Shown one piece after another: positions 7,971-15,874 of a stretch of 64,000 nt of DNA. The notes beneath the pieces are model-generated. The model made no database searches, was not told the origin of the DNA, and worked only from the letters and a program-made list of their open reading frames with translations. The stretch lies in NCBI GenBank assembly GCA_046541575.1, contig JBKHDA010000002.1, forward strand, positions 9,413 through 73,412, given 5' to 3'. Numbering within the stretch: the first letter of the stretch is position 1; each line of letters begins with the position of its first letter. Position numbers and translations under genes: made by a program. Source of the stretch: Halanaerobium sp046541575 (GTDB lineage Bacteria > Bacillota > Halanaerobiia > Halanaerobiales > Halanaerobiaceae).

Positions 7971-8732
7971 ATGGCTAAAAAAATTGCAATTGTCAACCAG
8001 AAAGGTGGGGTCGGCAAGAGCACAACAGCAGTTAATTTGAGTGCTGGCCTGGCAGAAAAAAACAATAAAGTTTTACTGATAGATATTGATCCTCAGGGGA
8101 ATGCAAGCAGTGGCCTGGGGATAGAAAAATCAGAAGTTGAATATACAATATATGATTTATTAATTGAATCTGAGCCACCAATAAAGGCTATTTTGGAAAG
8201 CAGCACTAAAAATTTAGATATCATTCCTGCCAATATAGAATTAGCAGGAGCGGAAATTGAGTTGGTATCTATTATCTCCAGGGAAAGCAGACTTAAAAAA
8301 TCTTTAAAATCTCTTAATCAGGATTATGACTACATCATAATTGACTGTCCTCCTTCTCTGGGTTTATTAACCTTAAACGCATTAACAGCTGCAGATAGTG
8401 TAATGGTTCCTATTCAGTGTGAATATTATGCCCTGGAAGGTTTAGGCCAGCTGATGAATACAATTGAGCTTGTCAGAAAAAATTTAAATCCTGATCTGAG
8501 GATCGAAGGGGTTTTAATGACTATGTTTGATGCCAGAACCAATCTTTCTGAACAGGTAATAGATGAAGTTAAAGATTATTTTTCCGAGCTGGTTTTTGAC
8601 ACAATTATTCCGCGTAACGTTCGTTTAAGTGAGGCGCCAAGTTTTGGTAAACCTATACTTGATTACAGCTCCAGTTCTAAAGGAGCAGAAGCATATAGAA
8701 AATTAGCAGAGGAAGTGATCTCTCTTGACTAA
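7971..8732 (+). CDS. parA: Chromosome partitioning ATPase ParA (Soj)
   Basis: ParA is a DNA-bound ATPase that with ParB organises and segregates origins and in Bacillus also modulates DnaA. The 253-residue product has a deviant Walker A, KGGVGKSTT, at residues about 11-19, LLIDIDPQGNASSGLG, and Walker B YIIIDCPPSLGLLT. The length is that of the small chromosomal Soj type, without an N-terminal HTH. Start ATG 7971 follows AGAGGTGA. It overlaps the parB start by 8 bp, as expected for a coupled parAB operon. Confidence 0.95.
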   Translation: MAKKIAIVNQKGGVGKSTTAVNLSAGLAEKNNKVLLIDIDPQGNASSGLGIEKSEVEYTIYDLLIESEPPIKAILESSTKNLDIIPANIELAGAEIELVSIISRESRLKKSLKSLNQDYDYIIIDCPPSLGLLTLNALTAADSVMVPIQCEYYALEGLGQLMNTIELVRKNLNPDLRIEGVLMTMFDARTNLSEQVIDEVKDYFSELVFDTIIPRNVRLSEAPSFGKPILDYSSSSKGAEAYRKLAEEVISLD

Positions 8733-9573
8733 AAAAAGACTGGGCAAAGGTTTAAGCGCCCTGATAAATAATGATGATAATGTTGACCAGAGTAGAGTGG
8801 AAGAAATTTTTGTTGATCAAATTGAGCCTAATCCTTTTCAACCGCGGAGTCATTTTGATGAAGAGGCACTTAAAGAGCTGGCTAATTCCATTCAGGAAAA
8901 AGGAGTTATTCAGCCGATTACAGTGCGGAAAATTAAAGCTGAGAAATATCAGATAGTTGCCGGTGAACGGCGCTGGCGGGCTTCTAAGATTGCAGGACTT
9001 GAGAAAATATCTGCTGTGATTAGAAATTTTAAGGACCAGGAGATGCTGGAGATTGCTTTAATTGAAAATATTCAGCGGGAAGATTTAAATCCTATTGAAG
9101 AAGCAAATGCCTATAAAGAGATGCTGAATAATTTTGAGATAACACAGGCAGAACTTGCAAAACAGGTGGGAAAAAGCCGCTCAAATGTTTCCAATATGAT
9201 TAGGCTGCTGAAATTAGCAGATAAAGTTAAAAACCATCTGCAGCGGGGAACAATTACAATTGGGCATGCTAGAGCCCTGCTTTCACTTGAAAAAGAAGAA
9301 ACCCAGGTTGCAGCCTGTGAAAATATAATTATTCAGGATTTAACAGTAAGAGAAACAGAAAATTATGTTGAAAAATTAAAAAATCCTTTAAAAGATAAAA
9401 AAAAGAAGAAGAAAAAAGAAGAACTGGACCAGATCTGGAAAAAGGCTGCAGCTGAACTAGAAAACAATTTAGGAACAAAGGTTAAAATTAAGCAGCGCCA
9501 GAAAAATAATTTATTAACTATTGAATTAGATAGCTTTGAAAAATTACAGGAACTGGTGGATAAGTTAAAGTAA
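8725..9573 (+). CDS. parB: Chromosome partitioning protein ParB (Spo0J)
   Basis: ParB binds parS, spreads as a CTP-gated clamp and loads SMC at the origin. The 282-residue product begins KKRLGKGLSALI (ParA-stimulating N-terminus), then NPFQPR, the CTP-binding GERRWRA, LIENIQREDLNPIEEA, and the HTH GKSRSNVSNMIRLL with Arg at the parS-discriminating position. A Lys-rich linker (about 215-232) leads to the C-terminal dimerisation domain. Start is TTG 8725, overlapping the end of parA. A parS site begins on the base right after its stop codon. Confidence 0.95.
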   Translation: MTKKRLGKGLSALINNDDNVDQSRVEEIFVDQIEPNPFQPRSHFDEEALKELANSIQEKGVIQPITVRKIKAEKYQIVAGERRWRASKIAGLEKISAVIRNFKDQEMLEIALIENIQREDLNPIEEANAYKEMLNNFEITQAELAKQVGKSRSNVSNMIRLLKLADKVKNHLQRGTITIGHARALLSLEKEETQVAACENIIIQDLTVRETENYVEKLKNPLKDKKKKKKKEELDQIWKKAAAELENNLGTKVKIKQRQKNNLLTIELDSFEKLQELVDKLK

Positions 9574-9589
9574 TGTTTCACGTGAAACT
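9574..9589. promoter_or_regulatory. parS: parS centromere-like site
   Basis: TGTTTCACGTGAAACT matches TGTTTCACGTGAAACA at 15 of 16 positions, with the full GTTTCACGTGAAAC core intact. It starts immediately after the parB stop, a common parS position near origins. Confidence 0.9.
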
Positions 9590-9622
9590 AATATATAGAA
9601 GAGAGTAGCTGGGTGATAAATA

Positions 9623-10309
9623 ATGATCGGAACTATTGTTAATATAGCTTCTGTGCTGACCGGAAGCACAGTTGGAGTGGTTTTTCGCGGTAAATTTCCT
9701 GAAAAAGTACAGACAACAGTAATCCACGGAATTAGTTTAGCTGTTATTTTAATTGGAATGCAGATGGCTTTCAGTATAGAAAAGGATCCGGACATTTTAC
9801 TTGTTATTTTTAGTTTAGTTATTGGAGCTGTGGTTGGTGAACTGCTGCAGCTTGAAAAAAGATTAAATGATTTTGGTGAAAGCTTAAAAGATAGGTTCGG
9901 AGGAGAAGATGATCTGTTTGTCCAGGGCTTTGTTCAGGCCAGTTTGATTTATTGTGTTGGAGCAATGGCAATTATGGGTTCAATTCAGGATGGTCTTAAT
10001 GGTGATCCCAGTATTTTATTTACTAAATCACTGCTTGATGGGATAACCTCTATTGCTTTTGCTGCCAGTACAGGGATTGGAGTAGCTTTTTCTGTGATTC
10101 CAATTCTTATCTATCAGGGGAGTATAACTTTAGCTGCGGAATGGGCTGCTGTATATTTGACCGATGATATGATTAGAATAATGACAGCCAGTGGAGGTCT
10201 TTTAATTACTGCAATTGGTTTAAACATGCTGGGAGTAAGCACAATAAAAACCGGTAATCTGCTGCCTGCACTGCTAATAGCATTGATCTTAAGTTCATTT
10301 GTGTTTTAA
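9623..10309 (+). CDS. DUF554 family membrane protein
   Basis: This 228-residue integral membrane protein of the DUF554 (YdfK-like) family has an unknown role, sometimes suggested to be transport. About six or seven hydrophobic segments are visible, starting with IGTIVNIASVLTGSTVGVVF. Family-typical stretches are GSIQDGLNGDPSILFTKSLLDGITSIAFA and, near the C-terminus, SGGLLITAIGLNMLG. Start ATG 9623 follows GGGTGAT. It lies after parS and before the glycine riboswitch; nothing links it to either neighbour. Confidence 0.8.
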   Translation: MIGTIVNIASVLTGSTVGVVFRGKFPEKVQTTVIHGISLAVILIGMQMAFSIEKDPDILLVIFSLVIGAVVGELLQLEKRLNDFGESLKDRFGGEDDLFVQGFVQASLIYCVGAMAIMGSIQDGLNGDPSILFTKSLLDGITSIAFAASTGIGVAFSVIPILIYQGSITLAAEWAAVYLTDDMIRIMTASGGLLITAIGLNMLGVSTIKTGNLLPALLIALILSSFVF

Positions 10310-10311
10310 TT

Positions 10312-10340
10312 TTGCAATAATTATAAAAATAATATATAAT
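10312..10340 (+). promoter_or_regulatory. Promoter of the glycine-riboswitch/gcv operon
   Basis: TTGCAA (10312-10317) and TATAAT (10335-10340) are spaced 17 bp, about 30 bp before the riboswitch aptamer. Confidence 0.65.
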
Positions 10341-10361
10341 TAACTTACAATATTAAATAAA

Positions 10362-10455
10362 AGCGGGTGAAGGCTGAATGAGAGACCTTAGTGGCGCCGA
10401 AGGAGCAAGGGAAACTGAAACTCTCAGGCAAAAAGAATTCAGCTGGACGCAACTC
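10362..10455 (+). promoter_or_regulatory. Glycine riboswitch aptamer
   Basis: The conserved elements of the gcvT-type glycine aptamer are present in order: GAGAGACC, GGCGCCGAAGGAGCAAGG, CTCTCAGGCAAAA. The closing P1 helix can be drawn as GCTGAAT (10373-10379) with ATTCAGC (10437-10443). Only one complete aptamer is visible, so this looks like a singlet rather than a tandem riboswitch. It precedes a terminator and gcvT, so glycine probably turns on the cleavage operon by preventing termination (inference from the family). Confidence 0.9.
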
Positions 10456-10478
10456 TGAACATAGAAGAAAATTTAATG

Positions 10479-10516
10479 AACAGGGGTCGGATTTATTTCC
10501 GGCTGCCTGTTTTTTT
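10479..10516 (+). terminator. Terminator of the glycine riboswitch expression platform
   Basis: AACAGG...CGG (10479-10490) pairs with CCG...CCTGTT (10499-10511), followed by a T run. It lies between the aptamer and gcvT, where glycine-dependent termination control would act. Confidence 0.8.
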
Positions 10517-10608
10517 GATTTTAAAGATGATTTGATCTCTGATTTTTTCTTTCCAGTTTGTTAATAAAATTTAGAATCATTTAAAAAAATAAAAAGGGGG
10601 CTGAAAAG

Positions 10609-11682
10609 ATGAATAAAACTCCATTTAATCAGAAACATAAGGATATGGGGGCTAAGATGACTGATTTTGGGGGCTGGGAAATGCCGGTGGAATATACCGG
10701 AATTATTGAAGAACATCAGGCTGTCAGAAACAAATGCGGTCTTTTTGACACCTCTCATATGGGAGAAATCCTTGTTAGTGGTCATAATGCTGCTAAATCC
10801 TTAAATAAAATTATCACTAATGATCTCAAAAAATTGGAAGCCGGAAAAATTCTTTACACACCTATCTGTAAAGAAGATGGAGGAATAATTGATGACCTGC
10901 TTGTTTATTGTTTAAAAGAAGACGAATATCTGCTGGTGGTTAATGCTTCTAATATTGAAAAGGATTTTAATTGGATCGAGGATCATCTTTTAGAAAAAAC
11001 AGAAGTAGAAAACCTTTCGAAAAATTATGCGATGCTCGCTTTACAGGGACCGGAGTCCAAAAAGGTTTTGACTCAGTTAACAGATATTGATCTCAACTCA
11101 CTTGAATATTACAAATTTAGACAGGCAAAGGTTGCGGGAATTGAGATGATAATTTCTCGCACTGGTTATACTGGAGAGCTGGGGTATGAACTGTATTTTG
11201 AGCCTGAAGCAGCAGAAAAATTCTGGGAGGAGTTGATGGAAGCAGGATCTGATTTTGGCCTTCAGGCCTGTGGTCTAGGGGCGAGAGACACATTGAGATT
11301 AGAAAAAACATTTGCGCTTTATGGTAGTGATATAGATGAGACCACAAATCCCTATCAGGCAGGAATGGGGTGGACTGTTGCTATTAACAAAGGAGATTTT
11401 ATTGGCAGAAAAAAATTAATTAAAATTAAAGAAAACTGCTGTCAGAGAAAATTGACTCCATTTAAAATTAGCGGCAGAGGGATGGCCCGCCATGGATATC
11501 AGGTTTATGTTGATCAGGAAGAAATTGGAGAGGTTACAAGTGGCAGCTATTCTCCGACTTTAGAGCAGAGTATTGGGCTCGCTTATTTAAAAACAGAATA
11601 TACTAAACCGGGAACTGAAATTGAAATTAAGGTTAGAAATAGAAAAATAAAAGCCGAGGTAGTAAAAGGTCCGTTTGTTTAG
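10609..11682 (+). CDS. gcvT: Glycine cleavage system T protein (aminomethyltransferase)
   Basis: This protein transfers the methylene group from lipoyl-bound aminomethyl to tetrahydrofolate, releasing ammonia. The 357-residue product has the family N-terminus (TPFNQKHKDMGAKMTDFGGW), the CGLFDTSHMGEI stretch, and GARDTLRLEKTFALYGSDI in the THF-binding domain. RBS AAGGGGGC precedes ATG 10609. It is first in gcvT-gcvH-gcvPA-gcvPB, controlled by the upstream glycine riboswitch. No dihydrolipoamide dehydrogenase (L protein) is in the window. Confidence 0.95.
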   Translation: MNKTPFNQKHKDMGAKMTDFGGWEMPVEYTGIIEEHQAVRNKCGLFDTSHMGEILVSGHNAAKSLNKIITNDLKKLEAGKILYTPICKEDGGIIDDLLVYCLKEDEYLLVVNASNIEKDFNWIEDHLLEKTEVENLSKNYAMLALQGPESKKVLTQLTDIDLNSLEYYKFRQAKVAGIEMIISRTGYTGELGYELYFEPEAAEKFWEELMEAGSDFGLQACGLGARDTLRLEKTFALYGSDIDETTNPYQAGMGWTVAINKGDFIGRKKLIKIKENCCQRKLTPFKISGRGMARHGYQVYVDQEEIGEVTSGSYSPTLEQSIGLAYLKTEYTKPGTEIEIKVRNRKIKAEVVKGPFV

Positions 11683-11743
11683 GACCTAAAATATATAAGT
11701 AAAGAAAAAATTTAAGCAGTCAAAATTTAAAGGAGGAATAAAG

Positions 11744-12127
11744 ATGAGTGTAAAAGAAAATTTATATTATTCAGAAGACCATGAGTGGGTAAGAGAAGAA
11801 GAGGATTGTCTGGTAATTGGAGTTAGTGACTTTGCTCAGGAAGAATTGGGAGACATTGTTTTTGTAGAACTTCCCGAAGTTGAAGAAGAGTTTAATAAAG
11901 ATGACAGTTTTGGTGTTTTAGAATCGGTTAAGGCTGTATCTGATACATTTATCCCTGTCAGCGGTAGAGTTATTGAGGTAAATGAAGCTCTACTGGACAA
12001 TCCAGAATTAATTAATGATGATCCTTATGGTGAAGGTTGGTTGATTAAAGTTGATCCCGCTGATGATTCTGAATTAGATGAACTTTTATCTGCAGAGGAG
12101 TATGCTGACTTTATAGAGGAGGAATAA
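11744..12127 (+). CDS. gcvH: Glycine cleavage system H protein (lipoyl carrier)
   Basis: This lipoylated shuttle carries the aminomethyl group from P to T protein. The 127-residue product has the lipoylation motif VLESVKAVSD with Lys63 as attachment site, and an N-terminal YSEDHEWV typical of the family. RBS AGGAGGA lies upstream. gcvPA starts 2 bp after its stop. Confidence 0.96.
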   Translation: MSVKENLYYSEDHEWVREEEDCLVIGVSDFAQEELGDIVFVELPEVEEEFNKDDSFGVLESVKAVSDTFIPVSGRVIEVNEALLDNPELINDDPYGEGWLIKVDPADDSELDELLSAEEYADFIEEE

Positions 12128-12129
12128 TC

Positions 12130-13467
12130 ATGGATTATATTTCCAACACAGCAGCAGAAAAAAATAAAATGCTGAAAGAGATTGGAATTGAAGCAGTTGA
12201 AGATCTTTTTCAGATGATACCAGAAGAGGTAGCAGCAGATGATGAATTGAATATTGAGTCCGGAATTTCCGAATTAGAGCTGATGGAAAAAGCTGAAACT
12301 GCAGGTCGTAAGAATAAAAGTCTGGATCAGCAGCTCTCTTTTTTAGGAGCGGGTGCTTATGACCACTATGTACCGGGGATAATTGACGCTTTAATTTCTC
12401 GCTCAGAGTTTTATACGGCCTATACACCTTATCAGGCAGAACTGAGCCAGGGTACACTGGAGGCTATATACGAATATCAGAGTATGGTCTGTGATCTGAC
12501 AGGTATGGGAATTGCAAATGCCTCAATGCTTGATGGAGGTTCAGCTGCAGCAGAAGGAGTAACAATGGCTGCTAGAATTAGTAGAAACTCTAAGGTTCTG
12601 CTGCCGGATACTATTAATCCTGCTTATAGAGAGGTTATAAAAACTTATGGAGCCGGATCTGAGTTAGAATTTATTGATCTAGAGAGCCGGGGAGAAATTA
12701 TTGATCCGGATCAGATTGAAGGGAATCTTGATGACCAGACTGCAGTTGTAGTTCTGCAGTATCCCAATTTTTATGGTTCTATAGAAAAAATGGAAGAGAT
12801 CTCTAAATTGGTTAAAAATAATAAAAAAACACTGCTGCTGGTGATTGCCAATCCAATCTTACTGGGAGTTTTAAAAGCCCCTGCTGATTTTGGAGCAGAT
12901 ATTGTTGTTGGAGAAGCTCAGGCCTTAGGCAGTGGTTTAAATTATGGAGGACCATACTTAGGTTTTATGGCCTGTAAAGATGATAGAAAAATGCTCAGAC
13001 AGCTGCCCGGCAGAATTGTCGGTAAAACTAAGGATGTTGAAGGTAAAGAGGGTTTTGTTTTAACTCTGCAGACCCGAGAACAGCATATTAGACGCGAAAA
13101 AGCTACTTCTAATATCTGTACCAATGAAGCTTTAAATGCTTTAATGGCTACAATTTATCTTTCCACTATGGGTCGGGAAGGACTTAAAGAAGTTGGAGAG
13201 CAGTGCTATCATAAGGCTCATTATTTAGCAGATAAACTTGATGATTTAGATGGTTTTGAGGTGCTTAATAAAAACAACTTTTTTAATGAGTTTGTATTAA
13301 AAACAGAAAAAGACAGCAGTCAGCTGCTTAAAGAGCTGCGGCAGGATAAGATAATTGCCGGATATGATTTAAAAGAAGTTGGTAGAGATGGTATTTTGCT
13401 CTGTGTTACTGAAAAGAGAAAAAAATCAGAAATGGATAAATTAGCAGCAAAAATGGAGGTGCTTTAA
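12130..13467 (+). CDS. gcvPA: Glycine dehydrogenase (decarboxylating) subunit 1
   Basis: This is the N-terminal half of the split, two-subunit P protein used by Firmicutes and archaea. It combines with GcvPB to decarboxylate glycine on PLP. The 445-residue product contains FLGAGAYDHYVPGIIDALISRSEF and TPYQAELSQGTLEAIYEYQ near residues 73-117, which are signature segments, and CTNEALNALMATIYLS later. It lacks the PLP lysine, which is in GcvPB. Its ORF runs up to the gcvPB start with no gap. Confidence 0.95.
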   Translation: MDYISNTAAEKNKMLKEIGIEAVEDLFQMIPEEVAADDELNIESGISELELMEKAETAGRKNKSLDQQLSFLGAGAYDHYVPGIIDALISRSEFYTAYTPYQAELSQGTLEAIYEYQSMVCDLTGMGIANASMLDGGSAAAEGVTMAARISRNSKVLLPDTINPAYREVIKTYGAGSELEFIDLESRGEIIDPDQIEGNLDDQTAVVVLQYPNFYGSIEKMEEISKLVKNNKKTLLLVIANPILLGVLKAPADFGADIVVGEAQALGSGLNYGGPYLGFMACKDDRKMLRQLPGRIVGKTKDVEGKEGFVLTLQTREQHIRREKATSNICTNEALNALMATIYLSTMGREGLKEVGEQCYHKAHYLADKLDDLDGFEVLNKNNFFNEFVLKTEKDSSQLLKELRQDKIIAGYDLKEVGRDGILLCVTEKRKKSEMDKLAAKMEVL

Positions 13468-14901
13468 GTGGAGGAAAAATTAATTAAAGATTACAGCAGT
13501 CCAGGAAGAAAAGGATATTCTCTGCCTCCACTTGAGGTAGAAAAAAGAGATCTAGAAAAAGGTTTAAATGGCTATCTGCGAAAAGAAGTCGAGCTGCCGG
13601 AAGTAAGTGAGGTTGATGTGGTAAGACACTATACCGCTTTAAGTGAAATGAATTATGGAGTAGATTCGGGTATCTATCCTCTTGGTTCCTGTACAATGAA
13701 ATATAATCCAAAGAGAAATGAAAGAGTAGCCCGTATTTCTGCTCTAACAAATATTCATCCCTACCAGCCTGAAGAACAGCTGCAGGGCTCACTGGGAATC
13801 TTATATCAACTTAAACTTGATCTGGCAGAAATAAGTGCAATGGATGAGATAACTCTGCAGCCTGCATCAGGAGCTCACGGAGAATTTACCTCTCTGATGA
13901 TAGTTAAAAAATATTTTGAAGATAGAGAAGAAAAAAGAACAAAGGTTATAGTCCCTGACTCAGCTCACGGCACTAATCCTGCCAGTGCAACAATGGCTGG
14001 ATTTGAGGTAGTTGAGATTGCTTCTAATGAAAGAGGAATGGTTGATTTAGAAGCTCTTAAAGAAGCTTTAGATGAAGATACAGCTGCTTTGATGCTGACC
14101 AACCCAAATACGCTGGGGATTTTTGAAGAAGATATCTTAAAAATTACTGAGCTGGTCCATGAAGCAGGTGGTTTAGTATATTATGATGGTGCAAATATGA
14201 ATGCAATTATGGGTTATGCTAAGCCGGGACTGATGAATTTTGACTTAATGCATTTTAATCTTCATAAGACATTTTCTACTCCTCATGGTGGTGGAGGTCC
14301 CGGTTCTGGCCCGGTTGGAGTTAAAGATTTTTTAGCACCATATTTACCAAAACCACTGCTCAAAAAAGATGAGGAAAAATATTACTGGGATTATAAGCGG
14401 CCAAAATCTATCGGAAAAGTTCACAGTTTTTATGGAAATTATGGGGTGATGCTCAGAGCCTGGGCCTATATTAAAACAGTTGGTGGCAGAGGTCTCAAAA
14501 AGACCACAGAAAATGCGGTCTTAAATGCAAATTATTTAAAAGCAAGGCTTAAAAAAGATTTTGAGCTGCCATATGCAGAAGACAGCCTGCACGAATTTGT
14601 GCTTTCAGGAAGTCGACAGAAAGAAGAAGGTGTTTCAACTCTAAATATAGCTAAACGATTATTAGATTATGATCAGTATGCACCGACTATTTATTTCCCA
14701 CTGGTGGTTAAAGAAGCAATGATGATTGAGCCAACCGAAACCGAGAATATAGGGACTCTTGATCATTTTGTGGAGACTATGCTTACTATTTCCCGGGAAA
14801 TAAAAGAAAATCCAGAAATGGTTAAAAATTCGCCTCATTCAACAGTAGTTAGAAAACTGGATGAAACAGAGGCAGCCAGAAACCCTAATTTACACTGGTA
14901 A
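13468..14901 (+). CDS. gcvPB: Glycine dehydrogenase (decarboxylating) subunit 2
   Basis: This is the PLP-bearing half of the split P protein. The 477-residue product has the PLP-lysine motif HFNLHKTFSTPHGGGGPG, with Lys267 as Schiff-base residue, and SGAHGEFTSLMIVKKYF upstream. The start is GTG 13468 directly after the gcvPA stop; GGAGGT (13456-13461) serves it. The coding sequence contains an exact Noc-binding palindrome at 14788-14801. A terminator follows at 14981, closing the gcv operon. Confidence 0.95.
   Translation: MEEKLIKDYSSPGRKGYSLPPLEVEKRDLEKGLNGYLRKEVELPEVSEVDVVRHYTALSEMNYGVDSGIYPLGSCTMKYNPKRNERVARISALTNIHPYQPEEQLQGSLGILYQLKLDLAEISAMDEITLQPASGAHGEFTSLMIVKKYFEDREEKRTKVIVPDSAHGTNPASATMAGFEVVEIASNERGMVDLEALKEALDEDTAALMLTNPNTLGIFEEDILKITELVHEAGGLVYYDGANMNAIMGYAKPGLMNFDLMHFNLHKTFSTPHGGGGPGSGPVGVKDFLAPYLPKPLLKKDEEKYYWDYKRPKSIGKVHSFYGNYGVMLRAWAYIKTVGGRGLKKTTENAVLNANYLKARLKKDFELPYAEDSLHEFVLSGSRQKEEGVSTLNIAKRLLDYDQYAPTIYFPLVVKEAMMIEPTETENIGTLDHFVETMLTISREIKENPEMVKNSPHSTVVRKLDETEAARNPNLHW
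14788..14801. promoter_or_regulatory. Second Noc-binding site, inside gcvPB
   Basis: ATTTCCCGGGAAAT exactly matches the Noc-binding consensus and is a perfect 14-bp palindrome. It lies within the coding sequence, as Noc sites often do, where it encodes Ile-Ser-Arg-Glu-Ile. Confidence 0.75.
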
Positions 14902-14980
14902 ATTCAAAAATTAATATACTGAAATTGATACTTTGATTCTGGTTTTTATTTAAAAATCAATTGAAATATATTATCTGCAG

Positions 14981-15005
14981 ATGGCCCCTAAAAGGGCCAT
15001 TTTTG
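14981..15005 (+). terminator. Terminator after the gcv operon
   Basis: ATGGCCC (14981-14987) pairs with GGGCCAT (14994-15000), with a 6-nt loop, followed by TTTTT. Confidence 0.85.
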
Positions 15006-15023
15006 CAGTTTGAACTAATAATG

Positions 15024-15032
15024 TGATATAAT
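15024..15032 (+). promoter_or_regulatory. Extended -10 promoter before the TPR gene
   Basis: TGATATAAT (TG at 15024, -10 at 15027-15032) is an extended -10 element. The same 9-mer precedes the alpha-mannosidase and methyltransferase genes in this window. No good -35 is seen. Confidence 0.5.
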
Positions 15033-15066
15033 ATAAAATTGAAGTTAAGAAAAAGTAGGTGAAAAC

Positions 15067-15618
15067 ATGAGAGAGTCAGATTATAAAAAAGAACTGACAG
15101 AAAAAGAGCTGGAAATTTACCAGCAGGCTGTTGATTTAATGGAAAGAGGTCACAGGAAAAAGGCAAAAAAAATACTTGATGATTTTTTAGCAGAAAAACC
15201 TAATTTTATTCCAGCTTTGAATAAAAAAGCAGTAATCAAAATCTATAAAAAAGAATTTGGTGAAGCCCGCTCATTATTAAATCAAATTTTAGAAAAAGAT
15301 CCTGATTATGCACCAGCTTTAACAAATTTAGGGAGTATAGCTAAAGAAGTAGGGGATCTAAACAGGGCTAAGAAATTATATCAAAAAGCTGTAAAAGTTG
15401 ATGAGGAATATGGACCTGCCTATAATAATTTAGGTGTTATTTATCGAGAAGAAGGTAATTATTCTAAGTCGGTTAAATATCTTAAAAAAGCAAGAAAAAA
15501 AGGCGGCTTTAGTTATCATTTCAATACTGACAGGCCTTTTTATAAAGATCCAGGTTGTCTTTTTGTTCTCTTTTTAGCACTGTTTTTAATTATTATTATT
15601 TATTTTATTTTAACATAA
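15067..15618 (+). CDS. Tetratricopeptide-repeat protein with C-terminal membrane anchor
   Basis: This 183-residue protein is of unknown specific role. About three TPR units are visible from residue 17 to 150 (for example PALTNLGSIAKEVGDLNRAKKLYQ and GPAYNNLGVIYREEGNYSKSV; each has the Gly/Ala/Tyr spacing of a TPR). It ends in a single hydrophobic segment (about 161-183) with nothing after it, so it looks tail-anchored with the repeats in the cytoplasm. It has no N-terminal signal. TPRs suggest a protein-protein scaffold; the partner is unknown. Confidence 0.8.
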   Translation: MRESDYKKELTEKELEIYQQAVDLMERGHRKKAKKILDDFLAEKPNFIPALNKKAVIKIYKKEFGEARSLLNQILEKDPDYAPALTNLGSIAKEVGDLNRAKKLYQKAVKVDEEYGPAYNNLGVIYREEGNYSKSVKYLKKARKKGGFSYHFNTDRPFYKDPGCLFVLFLALFLIIIIYFILT

Positions 15619-15670
15619 AACAGAAATAAAGATTTAAATTAAAATTGTATTGAGCAGAGGAGGTCTTTAA

Positions 15671-15850
15671 ATGCCGAAAGATTATTCAGTTGGCGACAGA
15701 GTTGAATTCAAAAAAACACATCCCTGTGGAGGTAAGAGCTGGGAAATTTTAAGGGTCGGCATGGATTTTAAAGCAAAATGTGAGACCTGTGATCGTGTTA
15801 TTATGCTTTCGAGAAATAAATTTGAAAAAAGCGTTAAGAAAAAACTTTAA
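15671..15850 (+). CDS. DUF951 family small protein (YyzM-like)
   Basis: This 59-residue gene is easy to miss by length. The protein begins MPKDYSVGDRVEFKKTHPCG and contains KCETCDRVIMLSR, giving a CG-x-GxxxW... C-x2-C pattern typical of DUF951; the cysteines may bind metal. RBS GGAGG (15659-15663) precedes ATG 15671. In Bacillus the homologue (yyzM) also lies directly before ychF (yyaF), which supports the call. Function is unknown. Confidence 0.88.
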   Translation: MPKDYSVGDRVEFKKTHPCGGKSWEILRVGMDFKAKCETCDRVIMLSRNKFEKSVKKKL

Positions 15851-15874
15851 TATTTTAGGAAGGAAGATTGGTTA

